In this document: positions 37,134-45,274 of the stretch, one piece after another
Layout: each line of letters starts with the position of its first letter
How positions within the stretch are numbered: the stretch's first letter is position 1
Source: UBA7430 sp002478765
GTDB taxonomy: Bacteria; Bacteroidota; Bacteroidia; Flavobacteriales; UBA7430
Reading direction: 5' to 3'
DNA length: 64,000 bases
Assembly: GCA_943789355.1 (NCBI GenBank)
Contig: CALSTU010000001.1
Span: 1-64,000 of the forward strand
Made by a program: the position numbers and the translations under genes
Notes under the pieces: model-generated
Database searches by the model: none
What the model was told of the DNA's origin: nothing
Seen by the model: only the letters and a program-made list of their open reading frames with translations

Positions 37134-37934
37134 ATGATGAAAAATAAGAAAATAGCCATAATTGGTTGTGGTAACCTCGGAGAATCTGTACTAAATGGGT
37201 TGATTTCGAATACTGATTTCACCAACTCTAACATTACCGCTACTCGAAGAAATCTAAAGCCTCTGGATCATTTAAAGGATACCGGTATCAACTTAACCAG
37301 CGACAATGCAAAGGCGATTGAAGCATCCGACATTATTATTTTAGGCCTTAAACCCTTTAACATAATTCCCATACTTAAGGAGCTTAAGTCACATTTAATT
37401 CCTGGTAAACACATTGTAGTGTCCCTAGCTACTGCCGTAACTATCGATGACATTCAAGGAGTCGTTCATCCGGGAGTTTCAGTCTTCAGAGCCATGCCAA
37501 ACACTGCTGCTGATGTAGCAATGTCTATGACGTGCATTTGTTCAAATACAGATCATGAAGAACAAAACCTTCTAATTCAACAATGTTTTGACTCTATAGG
37601 AGCAACAATTTCGATTGATGAAAAGTTGATGGATGCTGCAACCGTATTGGGTGCTTGTGGAATTGCTTATGTCTTAAGATTTATGAGAGCGATGACAGAA
37701 GGTGGTGTTGAAATTGGTTTTGATGCACAAACAGCCTGTGATATTGCAAAACAAACCGTTAAAGGTGCCGCAGAGTTACTGATCGGACGAAATCAACATC
37801 CAGAAGTTGAGATAGACAAAGTTACCACGCCCAAAGGTTGTACCATAGCAGGATTAAATGAAATGGAACACAACGGACTTTCATCTTCGGTTATAAAAGG
37901 TATCGTTGCTTCTTTTGAGCAAATTAAAAAGTAA
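37134..37934 (+). CDS. proC: Pyrroline-5-carboxylate reductase
   Basis: The 266-residue enzyme performs the last step of proline synthesis. The NAD(P) fold is seen at IAIIGCGNLGESVLNGLI, followed by IILGLKPFNI, VSLATAVTIDDIQ, VFRAMPNTAADVAMSMT and the C-terminal ACGIAYVLRFMRAMTEGGVEIG plus VTTPKGCTIAGLNEME, which form the substrate-binding dimer region. Two adjacent ATGs are possible starts. It precedes the his leader by about 80 bp and has no visible terminator of its own, though the his attenuator could also act on read-through from it. Confidence 0.93.
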   Translation: MMKNKKIAIIGCGNLGESVLNGLISNTDFTNSNITATRRNLKPLDHLKDTGINLTSDNAKAIEASDIIILGLKPFNIIPILKELKSHLIPGKHIVVSLATAVTIDDIQGVVHPGVSVFRAMPNTAADVAMSMTCICSNTDHEEQNLLIQQCFDSIGATISIDEKLMDAATVLGACGIAYVLRFMRAMTEGGVEIGFDAQTACDIAKQTVKGAAELLIGRNQHPEVEIDKVTTPKGCTIAGLNEMEHNGLSSSVIKGIVASFEQIKK

Positions 37935-37988
37935 ATTCTGCATTGCTAAAGAATTTACGAAAACATTTTATCGTAAAAAAAATATCTA

Positions 37989-37996
37989 TATCTTTG
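37989..37996 (+). promoter_or_regulatory. Putative his operon -7 element
   Basis: TATCTTTG fits TAnnTTTG and ends 19 bp before the leader-peptide ATG at 38016. The expected -33 position shows TTT rather than TTG, so the match is partial. Confidence 0.45.
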
Positions 37997-38015
37997 CTGG
38001 AGTAGACTAAGAAAA

Positions 38016-38075
38016 ATGAACACAATTCAGATACATCATCATCACCATACTGGATCTCAAACGAGTCAGGGATGA
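38016..38075 (+). CDS. hisL: his operon leader peptide with five consecutive His codons
   Basis: A 19-residue peptide, MNTIQIHHHHHTGSQTSQG, is encoded between proC and hisG. Codons 7-11 are CAT CAT CAT CAC CAT. In proteobacterial his operons such a run makes a translating ribosome stall when His-tRNA is scarce, which changes RNA folding downstream. Here the His codons can pair with GATGATG at 38071-38077 around the stop codon (CATCATC, 7 bp), and CTCAAACG (38056-38063), just after the His run, can pair with the terminator's left arm. The peptide itself probably has no function after synthesis. Confidence 0.88.
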   Translation: MNTIQIHHHHHTGSQTSQG

Positions 38076-38129
38076 TGTGTGTATACTAATATTCCAAACC
38101 CCGTTTGAGTAAATCAAACGGGGTTTTTT
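38056..38129 (+). promoter_or_regulatory. his attenuator: antiterminator and terminator
   Basis: The terminator is AAACCCCGTTTGA (38096-38108), loop GTAAA, TCAAACGGGGTTT (38114-38126), a perfect 13-bp stem ending in a T run. The antiterminator pairs CTCAAACG (38056-38063), inside the leader ORF, with CGTTTGAG (38102-38109), eight bp that consume the terminator's left arm. The two structures are mutually exclusive. A ribosome that reads to the leader stop would cover the 38056 segment and allow termination; a ribosome stalled early in the His run would leave it free. Confidence 0.85.
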
Positions 38130-38175
38130 GTATTTCAACTTCAAGGTTTGCTCAAACATCTTAACAACAAACAGA

Positions 38176-39033
38176 ATGAGTAAGCTAAAAATTGCAATTC
38201 AGAAAAGTGGACGTTTAAACCAAGATTCACTCAAGCTCCTTAAGGCTTGTGGAATAGATGTCAATAACGGTAAAGATCAGCTTAAAGTTGAAGTTCAAAA
38301 TTTCCCTCTTGAAATCCTTCATTTACGAAATTCAGACATTCCGCAATACGTTCAAGATGGTGTTGTAGACATTGCTATTGTTGGTGAAAACCTTCTCATA
38401 GAAAAAGAAAAAGAGATTTCCATTGTAGAAAAACTTGGTTTTTCAAAGTGTCGAGTATCTCTTGCAGTTCCTAAGGATGTTGATGATGAATCTCTTAATT
38501 ACTTCCAAGGGAAAAAGATTGCCACATCCTATCCAAATACGGTTACATCCTTTTTGAAGAAAAACAACATCAATGCTGATATTCACACCATATCGGGTTC
38601 TGTTGAAATAGCACCAAACATTGGTTTGGCTGATGGAATATGTGACATTGTTAGTTCAGGAAGTACACTTTTTAAAAATGGCCTCAAAGAAACTCAAGTC
38701 ATACTTAAGTCAGAAGCTGTATTGGTGAAGTCTAAAACCCTGGGTGTTGAAAAGCAAGAAATATTAGATCGTTTATTGTTCAGGATACAATCTGTGTTGA
38801 GAGCAAAAAACACCAAATACATTTTAATGAATGTTCCGGATGCTAAGATCAAAGAAGTAACGAACATTCTTCCAGTTCTCAAAAGCCCAACCGTTTTACC
38901 TTTAGCTGAAAAGGGTTGGAGTTCTCTACACAGTGTGATTGAAGAAAATAAATTTTGGGAAATCATTGATGAACTAAAGGCCGTTGGTGCCGAAGATATA
39001 TTGATTATACCTGTCGATAAAATGGTGCTCTAA
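38176..39033 (+). CDS. hisG: ATP phosphoribosyltransferase, long form
   Basis: The ATG at 38176 (MSKLKIAIQKSGRL) is the family start; upstream in-frame codons overlap the terminator tail. The 285-residue enzyme commits ATP and PRPP to histidine synthesis. The catalytic part holds IAIQKSGRL, DIAIVGENLL, KIATSYPNT and DIVSSGSTLFKNGL (PRPP loop). The last 75 residues form the HisG_C regulatory domain of the long form, so histidine feedback inhibition without HisZ is expected. First gene of the his operon, directly behind the attenuator; its stop overlaps the hisD start (TAATG). Confidence 0.96.
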   Translation: MSKLKIAIQKSGRLNQDSLKLLKACGIDVNNGKDQLKVEVQNFPLEILHLRNSDIPQYVQDGVVDIAIVGENLLIEKEKEISIVEKLGFSKCRVSLAVPKDVDDESLNYFQGKKIATSYPNTVTSFLKKNNINADIHTISGSVEIAPNIGLADGICDIVSSGSTLFKNGLKETQVILKSEAVLVKSKTLGVEKQEILDRLLFRIQSVLRAKNTKYILMNVPDAKIKEVTNILPVLKSPTVLPLAEKGWSSLHSVIEENKFWEIIDELKAVGAEDILIIPVDKMVL

Positions 39034-40322
39034 TGAATATAGTTGAAACCCCAAACAAAGATGTATGGATGAATTACACTTCACGTCCAGGCATCAAGAA
39101 GCAAGAACTTGATAAGCTTGTTGGAGGCGTTATTGCTGATGTTCAGCTAAACGGTGATAAAGCACTTCAAAAATATACAGAGAAATTTGATCGGGTTAAG
39201 CTTAACCGATTTAAAGTTGATGAACAAGAATTCAACAAATCAGTCGATCTGGTGTCGAACGACCTGAAGAATGCTATAGCATTGGCAAAGAGTAACATTG
39301 AAAAGTTTCACAGATCACAAATTTATACAGAACGTAAAGTTGAAACCACTGAAGGTGTTCAATGTTGGAGAAAAAGTGTCGCTATTGATAAGGTGGGTTT
39401 ATACATACCGGGCGGTTCAGCACCTCTATTTTCCACCATACTAATGCTTGCAATACCAGCAAAACTTGTAGGATGCAAAGAAATTATTGTCTGTACACCT
39501 GCAAATACTCACGGCGAAATTAACCCAGCCATATTGTATACATGTCAATTATTAGGGCTTAAAAACGTGTTCAAATTAGGCGGTTCTCAAGCAATTGCCG
39601 CTATGGCATGCGGCACCGAAACGGTTCCTTCTGTGTACAAGATATTTGGTCCAGGAAATCAGTTTGTTACTAAGGCTAAAGAATTGGTACAACAAATGGG
39701 AGTTGCGATTGATATTCCTGCCGGACCTAGTGAATTACTCGTCATTGCGGATCAAACATGTAATCCTTCATTTGTAGCTGCAGATTTATTATCGCAAGCA
39801 GAACACGGAGCTGACAGCCAAGTTATTTTACTTTCCGATGACAGAGACGTCATTAGCCAAGTAAATCAACAATTAGCCATTCAACTTCAGGAGCTACCGA
39901 GGAAGGAACTTGCTGTTAAAGCTCTTGAAAATAGTCGTGCAATTTCGTTTAACACTTTTGCCGATTGTATCGAATTCAGCAATCAATACGCACCAGAACA
40001 TTTGATTATTGCCTCAGAATCTGCTCTTGATAGCGTTGAAAATATTACCAACGCAGGGTCAGTCTTTTTAGGGAATTACAGTTGTGAAAGTGCTGGTGAT
40101 TACGCAAGTGGAACAAATCACACACTTCCTACCAATAGTTTTGCTAGAAACTACAGTGGGGTTTCCATTGATAGTTTCGTTAAGAAGATTACCTTTCAAA
40201 ACATCAACAAGAATGGCATTGAGAATATCGGTCCAGCTATCGAAATTATGGCAGAAGCTGAGGAGCTATATGCGCACAAAAATGCTGTTACACTAAGACT
40301 AAACGAAATTAGGAATGTTTAA
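39033..40322 (+). CDS. hisD: Histidinol dehydrogenase
   Basis: The 429-residue zinc- and NAD-dependent enzyme oxidises L-histidinol to histidine in two steps. Signature regions include VGLYIPGGSAPLFSTILM, KLGGSQAIAAMACGTETVP, KIFGPGNQFVTKAK, DIPAGPSELLVIAD, LLSQAEHGADSQVIL (Gln/His zinc ligands) and YASGTNHTLPTN near the C terminus. Length is normal. It overlaps hisG by one base and hisC by eight bases. Confidence 0.97.
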   Translation: MNIVETPNKDVWMNYTSRPGIKKQELDKLVGGVIADVQLNGDKALQKYTEKFDRVKLNRFKVDEQEFNKSVDLVSNDLKNAIALAKSNIEKFHRSQIYTERKVETTEGVQCWRKSVAIDKVGLYIPGGSAPLFSTILMLAIPAKLVGCKEIIVCTPANTHGEINPAILYTCQLLGLKNVFKLGGSQAIAAMACGTETVPSVYKIFGPGNQFVTKAKELVQQMGVAIDIPAGPSELLVIADQTCNPSFVAADLLSQAEHGADSQVILLSDDRDVISQVNQQLAIQLQELPRKELAVKALENSRAISFNTFADCIEFSNQYAPEHLIIASESALDSVENITNAGSVFLGNYSCESAGDYASGTNHTLPTNSFARNYSGVSIDSFVKKITFQNINKNGIENIGPAIEIMAEAEELYAHKNAVTLRLNEIRNV

Positions 40323-41346
40323 CCTAGAGGACATCACCAGAAAGAATATTTTACAAATGAAACCCTACAGTTCTGCCCGGTCAGAATTTAAGGGCCAAGC
40401 GGGTGTGTTTTTAGATGCAAATGAAAATCCTAACGAATCTTTATTGAACCGTTATCCGGATCCACTTCAAATTCAGTTGAAAACTGAAATTGCAAAACTT
40501 AAAGATCTATCTATAGATCAAATATTTTTAGGTAACGGTAGTGATGAAGCTATTGATTTGTTGTTTAGGGCATTTTGTGAGCCCGGTACGGACAAGGCTT
40601 ATATATTTCCTCCAACGTATGGTATGTATACCGTTTCTGCAGCTATTAACAACGTCGAAGTAATTGAACTACCCGTTGAAAGGGACTTTGGGTTACCAGC
40701 AATTAACACCATCATTGACCGATTAAATAGTGCCGGATTGTTATTCATATGTTCGCCTAACAACCCTACCGGAAACTTCATTGATCAAAAAACAATCAAA
40801 GAATACGCAGATGCTTTTAAAGGATTGCTCGTTGTTGATGAAGCTTATGTAGATTTCTCAAGTGAAAACAGCAATTTGAGTTTACTCGTAGACGTCCCAA
40901 ATTTAGTTATTCTTCAAACTTTCAGTAAAGCATGGGGTATGGCCGGAGCAAGGCTGGGGATGGCTTTTGCTGGTGTTGAAATCATCGATACTTTAAATAA
41001 AATTAAGCCTCCTTACAACGTCAATACCTTAAGTCAAAAAGAAGCAATAATAGCATTAAATAATGCATCAAAAACCAACAACCAAATCAAATCGATTATT
41101 GAAGAAAGAGATAACCTTGTGACTCAACTACAGGAGTTGAATCATGTCGTTAAAATTTTCCCTTCAGAAGCAAATTTCTTATTGGTTGAGTTTAAAAATG
41201 CAGATGTCTTATTCAACAAACTGATTGAAAAAGGCATCATTGTAAGAAACAGAACGAGTCAAGTTAAGGACTGTATTAGAATAACCGTTGGTACGGCAGA
41301 AGAAAATACCCTATTATTAAAAACATTAAAAGATATGCAGGGATGA
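40315..41346 (+). CDS. hisC: Histidinol-phosphate aminotransferase
   Basis: The 343-residue fold-type I PLP enzyme transfers an amino group to imidazole-acetol phosphate. DANENP near residue 34, FLGNGSDEAIDLLFRAF, ICSPNNPTGNF, VVDEAYVDFS and TFSKAWGMAGARLGMAFA (PLP Lys in SKAWG) are all present. The C-terminal domain IVRNRTSQVKDCIRITVGT is typical. Position between hisD and hisB confirms the assignment within the related aminotransferases. It overlaps both neighbours (8 and 4 bases). Confidence 0.96.
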   Translation: MFNLEDITRKNILQMKPYSSARSEFKGQAGVFLDANENPNESLLNRYPDPLQIQLKTEIAKLKDLSIDQIFLGNGSDEAIDLLFRAFCEPGTDKAYIFPPTYGMYTVSAAINNVEVIELPVERDFGLPAINTIIDRLNSAGLLFICSPNNPTGNFIDQKTIKEYADAFKGLLVVDEAYVDFSSENSNLSLLVDVPNLVILQTFSKAWGMAGARLGMAFAGVEIIDTLNKIKPPYNVNTLSQKEAIIALNNASKTNNQIKSIIEERDNLVTQLQELNHVVKIFPSEANFLLVEFKNADVLFNKLIEKGIIVRNRTSQVKDCIRITVGTAEENTLLLKTLKDMQG

Positions 41347-42431
41347 AAAAAGTGTTGTTCATAGACAGAGATGGTACGTTAGTAATTGAACCTCCTATAG
41401 ACTTTCAGCTTGATCGTTTGGAGAAATTAGAATTCTACCCAGGAGTTTTTTCAGGATTATCTAAGATTTTTAAGGAGCTTGATTACGAAATCGTTATGGT
41501 TACTAACCAAGATGGATTGGGGACTGATTCTTTCCCTGAACCTACATTTTGGCCTGCTCAAGACAAAATCATTCAGGCTTTTAAAAACGAAGGTGTTACT
41601 TTTACAGAAATCCTGATTGACAAGAGTTTCCCTGAAGATAATGCACCTACACGAAAACCTCGAACGGGTTTATTGAATAAGTACATTCACGGGGCTTACG
41701 ACATGGAGAAATCATACGTGATTGGAGACCGAGATACGGATATTGAATTGGCAAAGAACATGAATTGTGGAGGCATATTCATAGGCTCAAACAATAATGA
41801 TGCAGCTCTCAACACATTAAGTTGGGAAGAAATATATCAGTTCTTAAAAGCAAAACCCAGAACAGCGAATGTGCTTCGTAAGACGAATGAAACCCATATA
41901 GAAATTAGTGTCAACCTGGATGGCTCTGGAAAAAGTAGTATCAGTACAGGTATCGGTTTTTTTGACCACATGCTCGAGCAAATTTCGAGACATGGTCAAT
42001 TAGACATGGACATTCATGTGTCGGGTGATTTAGAAATTGATGAACATCATACCATCGAAGATGTAGCCATCACTCTAGGAGAAGCTTTTTTAGAAGCTTT
42101 GGGGTCCAAAAAAGCGATTGAGCGATATGGATACTTGCTGCCCATGGACGACTGTTTGACACAAACAGCAATAGACTTTGGAGGAAGGCCTTGGTTGGTT
42201 TGGGATGCAGATTTTAAAAGAGAAATGGTCGGGGAGATGCCCACTGAAATGTTCATGCATTTTTTCAAATCATTCAGCGATGCTGCAAAATGCAATCTTA
42301 ACATAAAGTCCGAAGGTGACAATGAGCATCACAAGATTGAATCCATCTTTAAGTCATTCGGTAAGTCCATTAAGATGGCAATAAATAAAACAAACAACTA
42401 CAGCATACCCAGTACAAAAGGAAGTTTATGA
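41343..42431 (+). CDS. hisB: Bifunctional histidinol-phosphatase / imidazoleglycerol-phosphate dehydratase
   Basis: The 362-residue fusion has an N-terminal HAD phosphatase (residues about 1-165; FIDRDGTLVIEPP, VTNQDGLGT, GDRDTDIELA) and a C-terminal IGPD domain (about 175-362; TGIGFFDHMLEQISRHGQ, DEHHTIEDVAITLG, DNEHHKIESIFKSFG with the metal His residues). The enzyme performs steps 6 and 8 of the pathway. Unlike the free GmhB-like phosphatase at 17137, the zinc loop here is replaced by a short, Cys-free segment (TRKPRTG). Confidence 0.96.
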   Translation: MKKVLFIDRDGTLVIEPPIDFQLDRLEKLEFYPGVFSGLSKIFKELDYEIVMVTNQDGLGTDSFPEPTFWPAQDKIIQAFKNEGVTFTEILIDKSFPEDNAPTRKPRTGLLNKYIHGAYDMEKSYVIGDRDTDIELAKNMNCGGIFIGSNNNDAALNTLSWEEIYQFLKAKPRTANVLRKTNETHIEISVNLDGSGKSSISTGIGFFDHMLEQISRHGQLDMDIHVSGDLEIDEHHTIEDVAITLGEAFLEALGSKKAIERYGYLLPMDDCLTQTAIDFGGRPWLVWDADFKREMVGEMPTEMFMHFFKSFSDAAKCNLNIKSEGDNEHHKIESIFKSFGKSIKMAINKTNNYSIPSTKGSL

Positions 42432-43006
42432 TTGCTATTATAAAATACAATGCAGGCAATACGTGTTCTGTTCAAAATGCACTTGAGCGATTGGGTTATG
42501 AGACAATCATCACGGACAATGAAGAAGAACTCCAGAAAGCTGACAAAGTAATATTTCCAGGAGTTGGAGAAGCCAGTACAGCAATGACTTACCTAAGAGA
42601 TCGTGGTTTGGATCAAGTTATTTTAAGATTAAAACAACCGGTTTTGGGAATTTGTCTGGGACTGCAATTGATGTGTGAAGCTTCAGAGGAAGGAGATGTT
42701 TCTTGTTTGGGTATTTTCAAGAGTAAAGTTTATAAGTTTCCAAATACAGAAATTACTCCGCACATGGGGTGGAACGACTTCACTGATCTTAAAGGTGTTT
42801 TGATGAAAGGTCTTAAAAAGACAAACGATGTGTATTTTGTTCACAATTACTACGCTGATCTTTCAAACGAGACTACCGCAGTCTGCAATTACATCAAACC
42901 CTTTAGTGCAGCTCTTGAAAAAGATAATTTTTATGCTACTCAATTCCATCCTGAAAAGTCTGCAGACATTGGAGAAAAAATACTTAAAAACTTTTTAGAT
43001 TTATGA
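42428..43006 (+). CDS. hisH: Imidazole glycerol phosphate synthase, glutaminase subunit
   Basis: The 192-residue class I glutamine amidotransferase supplies ammonia to HisF. IIKYNAGNTCSVQNALERLG opens the protein; GICLGLQLM contains the nucleophilic Cys; the catalytic His and Glu lie in ATQFHPEKSADIG. PHMGWND is a further HisH-specific motif. Start and stop overlap hisB and hisA by four bases each, which should keep subunit ratios close. Confidence 0.96.
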   Translation: MIAIIKYNAGNTCSVQNALERLGYETIITDNEEELQKADKVIFPGVGEASTAMTYLRDRGLDQVILRLKQPVLGICLGLQLMCEASEEGDVSCLGIFKSKVYKFPNTEITPHMGWNDFTDLKGVLMKGLKKTNDVYFVHNYYADLSNETTAVCNYIKPFSAALEKDNFYATQFHPEKSADIGEKILKNFLDL

Positions 43007-43716
43007 GAATCATTCCCGCAATTGACATCATAGACGGCAAATGTGTACGTCTCACTAAAGGCGATTACAGCACTAAAAAAGTTTACAATGAAAACCCCTT
43101 AGAAGTTGCTAAAGAATTTGAAGCAAACGGTATAGAATTTCTTCATTTGGTTGATTTAGATGGAGCGAAATCTAAACGGATCGTTAATTATAAGATCCTA
43201 GAAAAAATTGCTTCCTCTACAAGTTTACAAATAGATTTTGGTGGTGGATTAAAATCTGATGAGGATCTAAGAATTGCATTAGATTCTGGAGCAAAACAAA
43301 TAACGGGTGGGAGTATTGCTGCGAAAAACAAGCCTGTGTTCATCAATTGGCTAAACAAATATGGAGGGCAAAAGATTATACTTGGTGCCGATTGCTTGAA
43401 TCGTAAGATTGCAACCGATGGATGGCTTGAAAGTTCTGAGTTAAACCTCATTGATTTCGTTAAAGGTTACGAAAAGGAAGGGATTGAATATGTGATATGT
43501 ACGGATATTTCTAAAGACGGAATGCTTCAAGGACCTTCTACGGATTTATACAAAGAACTTATCGCCGAAACAAACATCAAGTTAATTGCAAGTGGGGGCA
43601 TCGCAAAATTTCAAGATTTGATTGATTTAAAAGAAATTGGTTGTGAAGGTGCGATACTTGGAAAGGCTATATACGAAGGAAAGATAACTCTAAAAGAGCT
43701 TCGGGATCTATGTTAA
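43003..43716 (+). CDS. hisA: ProFAR isomerase
   Basis: The 237-residue (beta/alpha)8 barrel catalyses the Amadori rearrangement of ProFAR to PRFAR. Family motifs: RIIPAIDIIDGKCVRLTKGD with the N-terminal catalytic Asp, LHLVDLDGAK, QIDFGGGLKS, the second catalytic Asp in CTDISKDGMLQGPS, and LIASGGIAKFQDL as C-terminal phosphate loop. Internal half-barrel duplication is evident. It overlaps hisF by seven bases. Confidence 0.96.
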   Translation: MRIIPAIDIIDGKCVRLTKGDYSTKKVYNENPLEVAKEFEANGIEFLHLVDLDGAKSKRIVNYKILEKIASSTSLQIDFGGGLKSDEDLRIALDSGAKQITGGSIAAKNKPVFINWLNKYGGQKIILGADCLNRKIATDGWLESSELNLIDFVKGYEKEGIEYVICTDISKDGMLQGPSTDLYKELIAETNIKLIASGGIAKFQDLIDLKEIGCEGAILGKAIYEGKITLKELRDLC

Positions 43717-44468
43717 AAAAAAGGATTATACCGTGTTTAGACATTCAAAATGGAAGGACTGTAAAAGGCATCAATTTTGTGGGCATTAGAGATGCAGGAG
43801 ACCCAATAGATCTTGCTAAAAGATACGTACAAGAAGGTGCAGATGAATTGGTGTTTCTAGACATCACTGCCACCATTGAAAATAGAGATACACTGGTAAG
43901 TTTGGTGGACCGAATCGCTAAGGAAATTGACATTCCTTTTACTGTGGGGGGTGGAATTAACTCTGTGGAAGATGTTTCGAGAATTATTACGGCAGGAGCA
44001 GATAAGGTTTCAGTCAACTCATCCGCGGTAAGAAGGCCTGAATTGATCCGTGAAATTGCTAACGAGTTTGGAAGTCAATGTGTGACTGTTGCAATTGATA
44101 CGCAAAAGACAAAGCAGGGCTGGAAAGTATTTACACACGGTGGGCGAAAAGAAACTGAGTTGATGACCATTGATTGGGCTTCCAAAGCTGAAGAACTTGG
44201 TGCTGGTGAAATTCTTTTAACCTCAATGAACAATGACGGTACTAAAGAAGGTTTTGCCCTGGAAATAACGGAACAAGTAAGTGAACAGGTTAATTTACCC
44301 GTAATCGCCTCAGGGGGTGCAGGTGTTGAAAAGGACTTTGAAATACTATTCAACACAACCAAAGCAACAGCAGGTCTTGCAGCTAGTATTTTTCACAACA
44401 ACGAAATTCACATCCAAGACCTCAAAAAATATCTAAAAACAAAACAAATACCGGTAAGATGCAAATAG
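43710..44468 (+). CDS. hisF: Imidazole glycerol phosphate synthase, cyclase subunit
   Basis: The 252-residue barrel joins ammonia from HisH to PRFAR, giving imidazole glycerol phosphate and AICAR. RIIPCLDIQNGRTVKGINF contains the catalytic Asp; VFLDITAT, FTVGGGINSVEDV, DKVSVNSSAVRRPELI, TSMNNDGTKEGF (second catalytic Asp) and VIASGGAGVEKDF follow. It overlaps hisIE by ten bases. Confidence 0.97.
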   Translation: MLKKRIIPCLDIQNGRTVKGINFVGIRDAGDPIDLAKRYVQEGADELVFLDITATIENRDTLVSLVDRIAKEIDIPFTVGGGINSVEDVSRIITAGADKVSVNSSAVRRPELIREIANEFGSQCVTVAIDTQKTKQGWKVFTHGGRKETELMTIDWASKAEELGAGEILLTSMNNDGTKEGFALEITEQVSEQVNLPVIASGGAGVEKDFEILFNTTKATAGLAASIFHNNEIHIQDLKKYLKTKQIPVRCK

Positions 44469-45049
44469 ACTTTTCAAAAAACGACGGACTTGTACCTGTA
44501 ATCATTCAAAATTCATCAACGCTTCAGGTTTTAATGCTTGGCTATATGAATCAGGAAGCTTTTGACATAACTAAGGAAAAAGGTCTGGTAACTTTCTACA
44601 GCAGAAGTAAGCAACGCATCTGGATGAAAGGTGAAACATCTAACAATACGCTAAAAGTTGATGAGATTCAGTTGGATTGCGATAGTGATACACTGTTAAT
44701 TAAAGCAACACCAAACGGAGTAACGTGCCATACAGGTGCAACATCATGCTTCAAAGAGGAGACTTCAAAGGGTTTTGTTTATGCATTAGAGAATACCATA
44801 CATAAACGTATTGACGAAGACGACAACACATCATATACCAACAAACTATTCAAACGAGGTGTAAATAAAGTCGCTCAGAAAGTAGGAGAGGAGGCAGTTG
44901 AAGTTGTCATCGAAGCTAAGGACAACAATGATCAATTGTTTAAAGATGAAGTGGCCGACTTAACCTACCATCTCCTAATTTTACTTAAGTATAAAAACAT
45001 TCGTTTTGAAGAAATTGAAGCCGTTCTCAAAGAACGATCTTCTAAATAA
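44459..45049 (+). CDS. hisIE: Bifunctional phosphoribosyl-AMP cyclohydrolase / phosphoribosyl-ATP pyrophosphatase
   Basis: The 196-residue fusion performs steps 2 and 3. The HisI half (about 1-100) carries LMLGYMNQEAFDIT, TFYSRSKQRIWMKGE, and the zinc ligands LDCDSDTLLI and CHTGATSCF. The HisE half (about 105-196) carries KRGVNKVAQKVGEEAVEVVIEA, the Glu-rich metal site of MazG-like pyrophosphatases, and DLTYHLLILL. Last gene of the eight-gene operon hisGDCBHAF(IE). No terminator follows before the next promoter at 45111. Confidence 0.96.
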   Translation: MQIDFSKNDGLVPVIIQNSSTLQVLMLGYMNQEAFDITKEKGLVTFYSRSKQRIWMKGETSNNTLKVDEIQLDCDSDTLLIKATPNGVTCHTGATSCFKEETSKGFVYALENTIHKRIDEDDNTSYTNKLFKRGVNKVAQKVGEEAVEVVIEAKDNNDQLFKDEVADLTYHLLILLKYKNIRFEEIEAVLKERSSK

Positions 45050-45110
45050 TTAAGAGTGTCATTTATAGATCTGATGGCGCGCTCATAAAGGCAAACATAC
45101 CAAGATTTAC

Positions 45111-45140
45111 TTGTGAGTCTCATCAATTTATCTAAATTTG
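45111..45140 (+). promoter_or_regulatory. Bacteroidota promoter (TTG-N19-TAAATTTG)
   Basis: TTG at 45111-45113, a 19-bp spacer and TAAATTTG at 45133-45140 fit the two-part Bacteroidota promoter very well, and this is the best match I found in the window. The predicted start of transcription is at or within a few bases of the leader ATG at 45149, so the leader mRNA would be almost leaderless. Confidence 0.75.
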
Positions 45141-45148
45141 TAAAGGAC

Positions 45149-45202
45149 ATGAAGACAATCATTTTACATACGAATTGTCGTTGCAACGAAATCAATGTGT
45201 AA
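45149..45202 (+). CDS. Candidate cysteine leader peptide upstream of transsulfuration genes
   Basis: A 17-residue ORF, MKTIILHTNCRCNEINV, lies between a strong promoter and a terminator that itself precedes the CBS-like gene. Cys codons TGT and TGC flank one Arg codon at 45176-45184. Two Cys in 17 residues is unusual, and the downstream genes make cysteine, so I infer a leader peptide that senses Cys-tRNA. TTACATAC (45164-45171) and GTATGTAA (45224-45231) form a perfect 8-bp stem around the Cys codons; a stalled ribosome would cover its left arm. The ORF could instead be fortuitous, because it is short. Confidence 0.65.
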   Translation: MKTIILHTNCRCNEINV

Positions 45203-45239
45203 CACAATATTTGGATCTACGTAGTATGTAACTAATCTC

Positions 45240-45264
45240 ACCCGTCCATTTGGATGGGTTTTTT
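45240..45264 (+). terminator. Attenuator-type terminator before the CBS-like gene
   Basis: ACCCGTCC, ATTT loop, GGATGGGT (one G-T pair) followed by a T run, ending 11 bp before the gene's ATG at 45275. No gene other than the small leader ORF lies between the promoter and this terminator, the usual sign of attenuation. TTTGGAT also occurs upstream at 45210-45216, duplicating the terminator's loop and right arm; it could compete for GTCC, but only weakly (about five pairs). Confidence 0.78.
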
Positions 45265-45274
45265 CATCAATCAA

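Noticed and set aside
41343..41840. Duplicate of the GmhB-like phosphatase at 17137
   Set aside because: Both are HAD-III domains, but the hisB copy lacks the Cys/His zinc loop and is fused to IGPD, so this is family similarity and not a local duplication.
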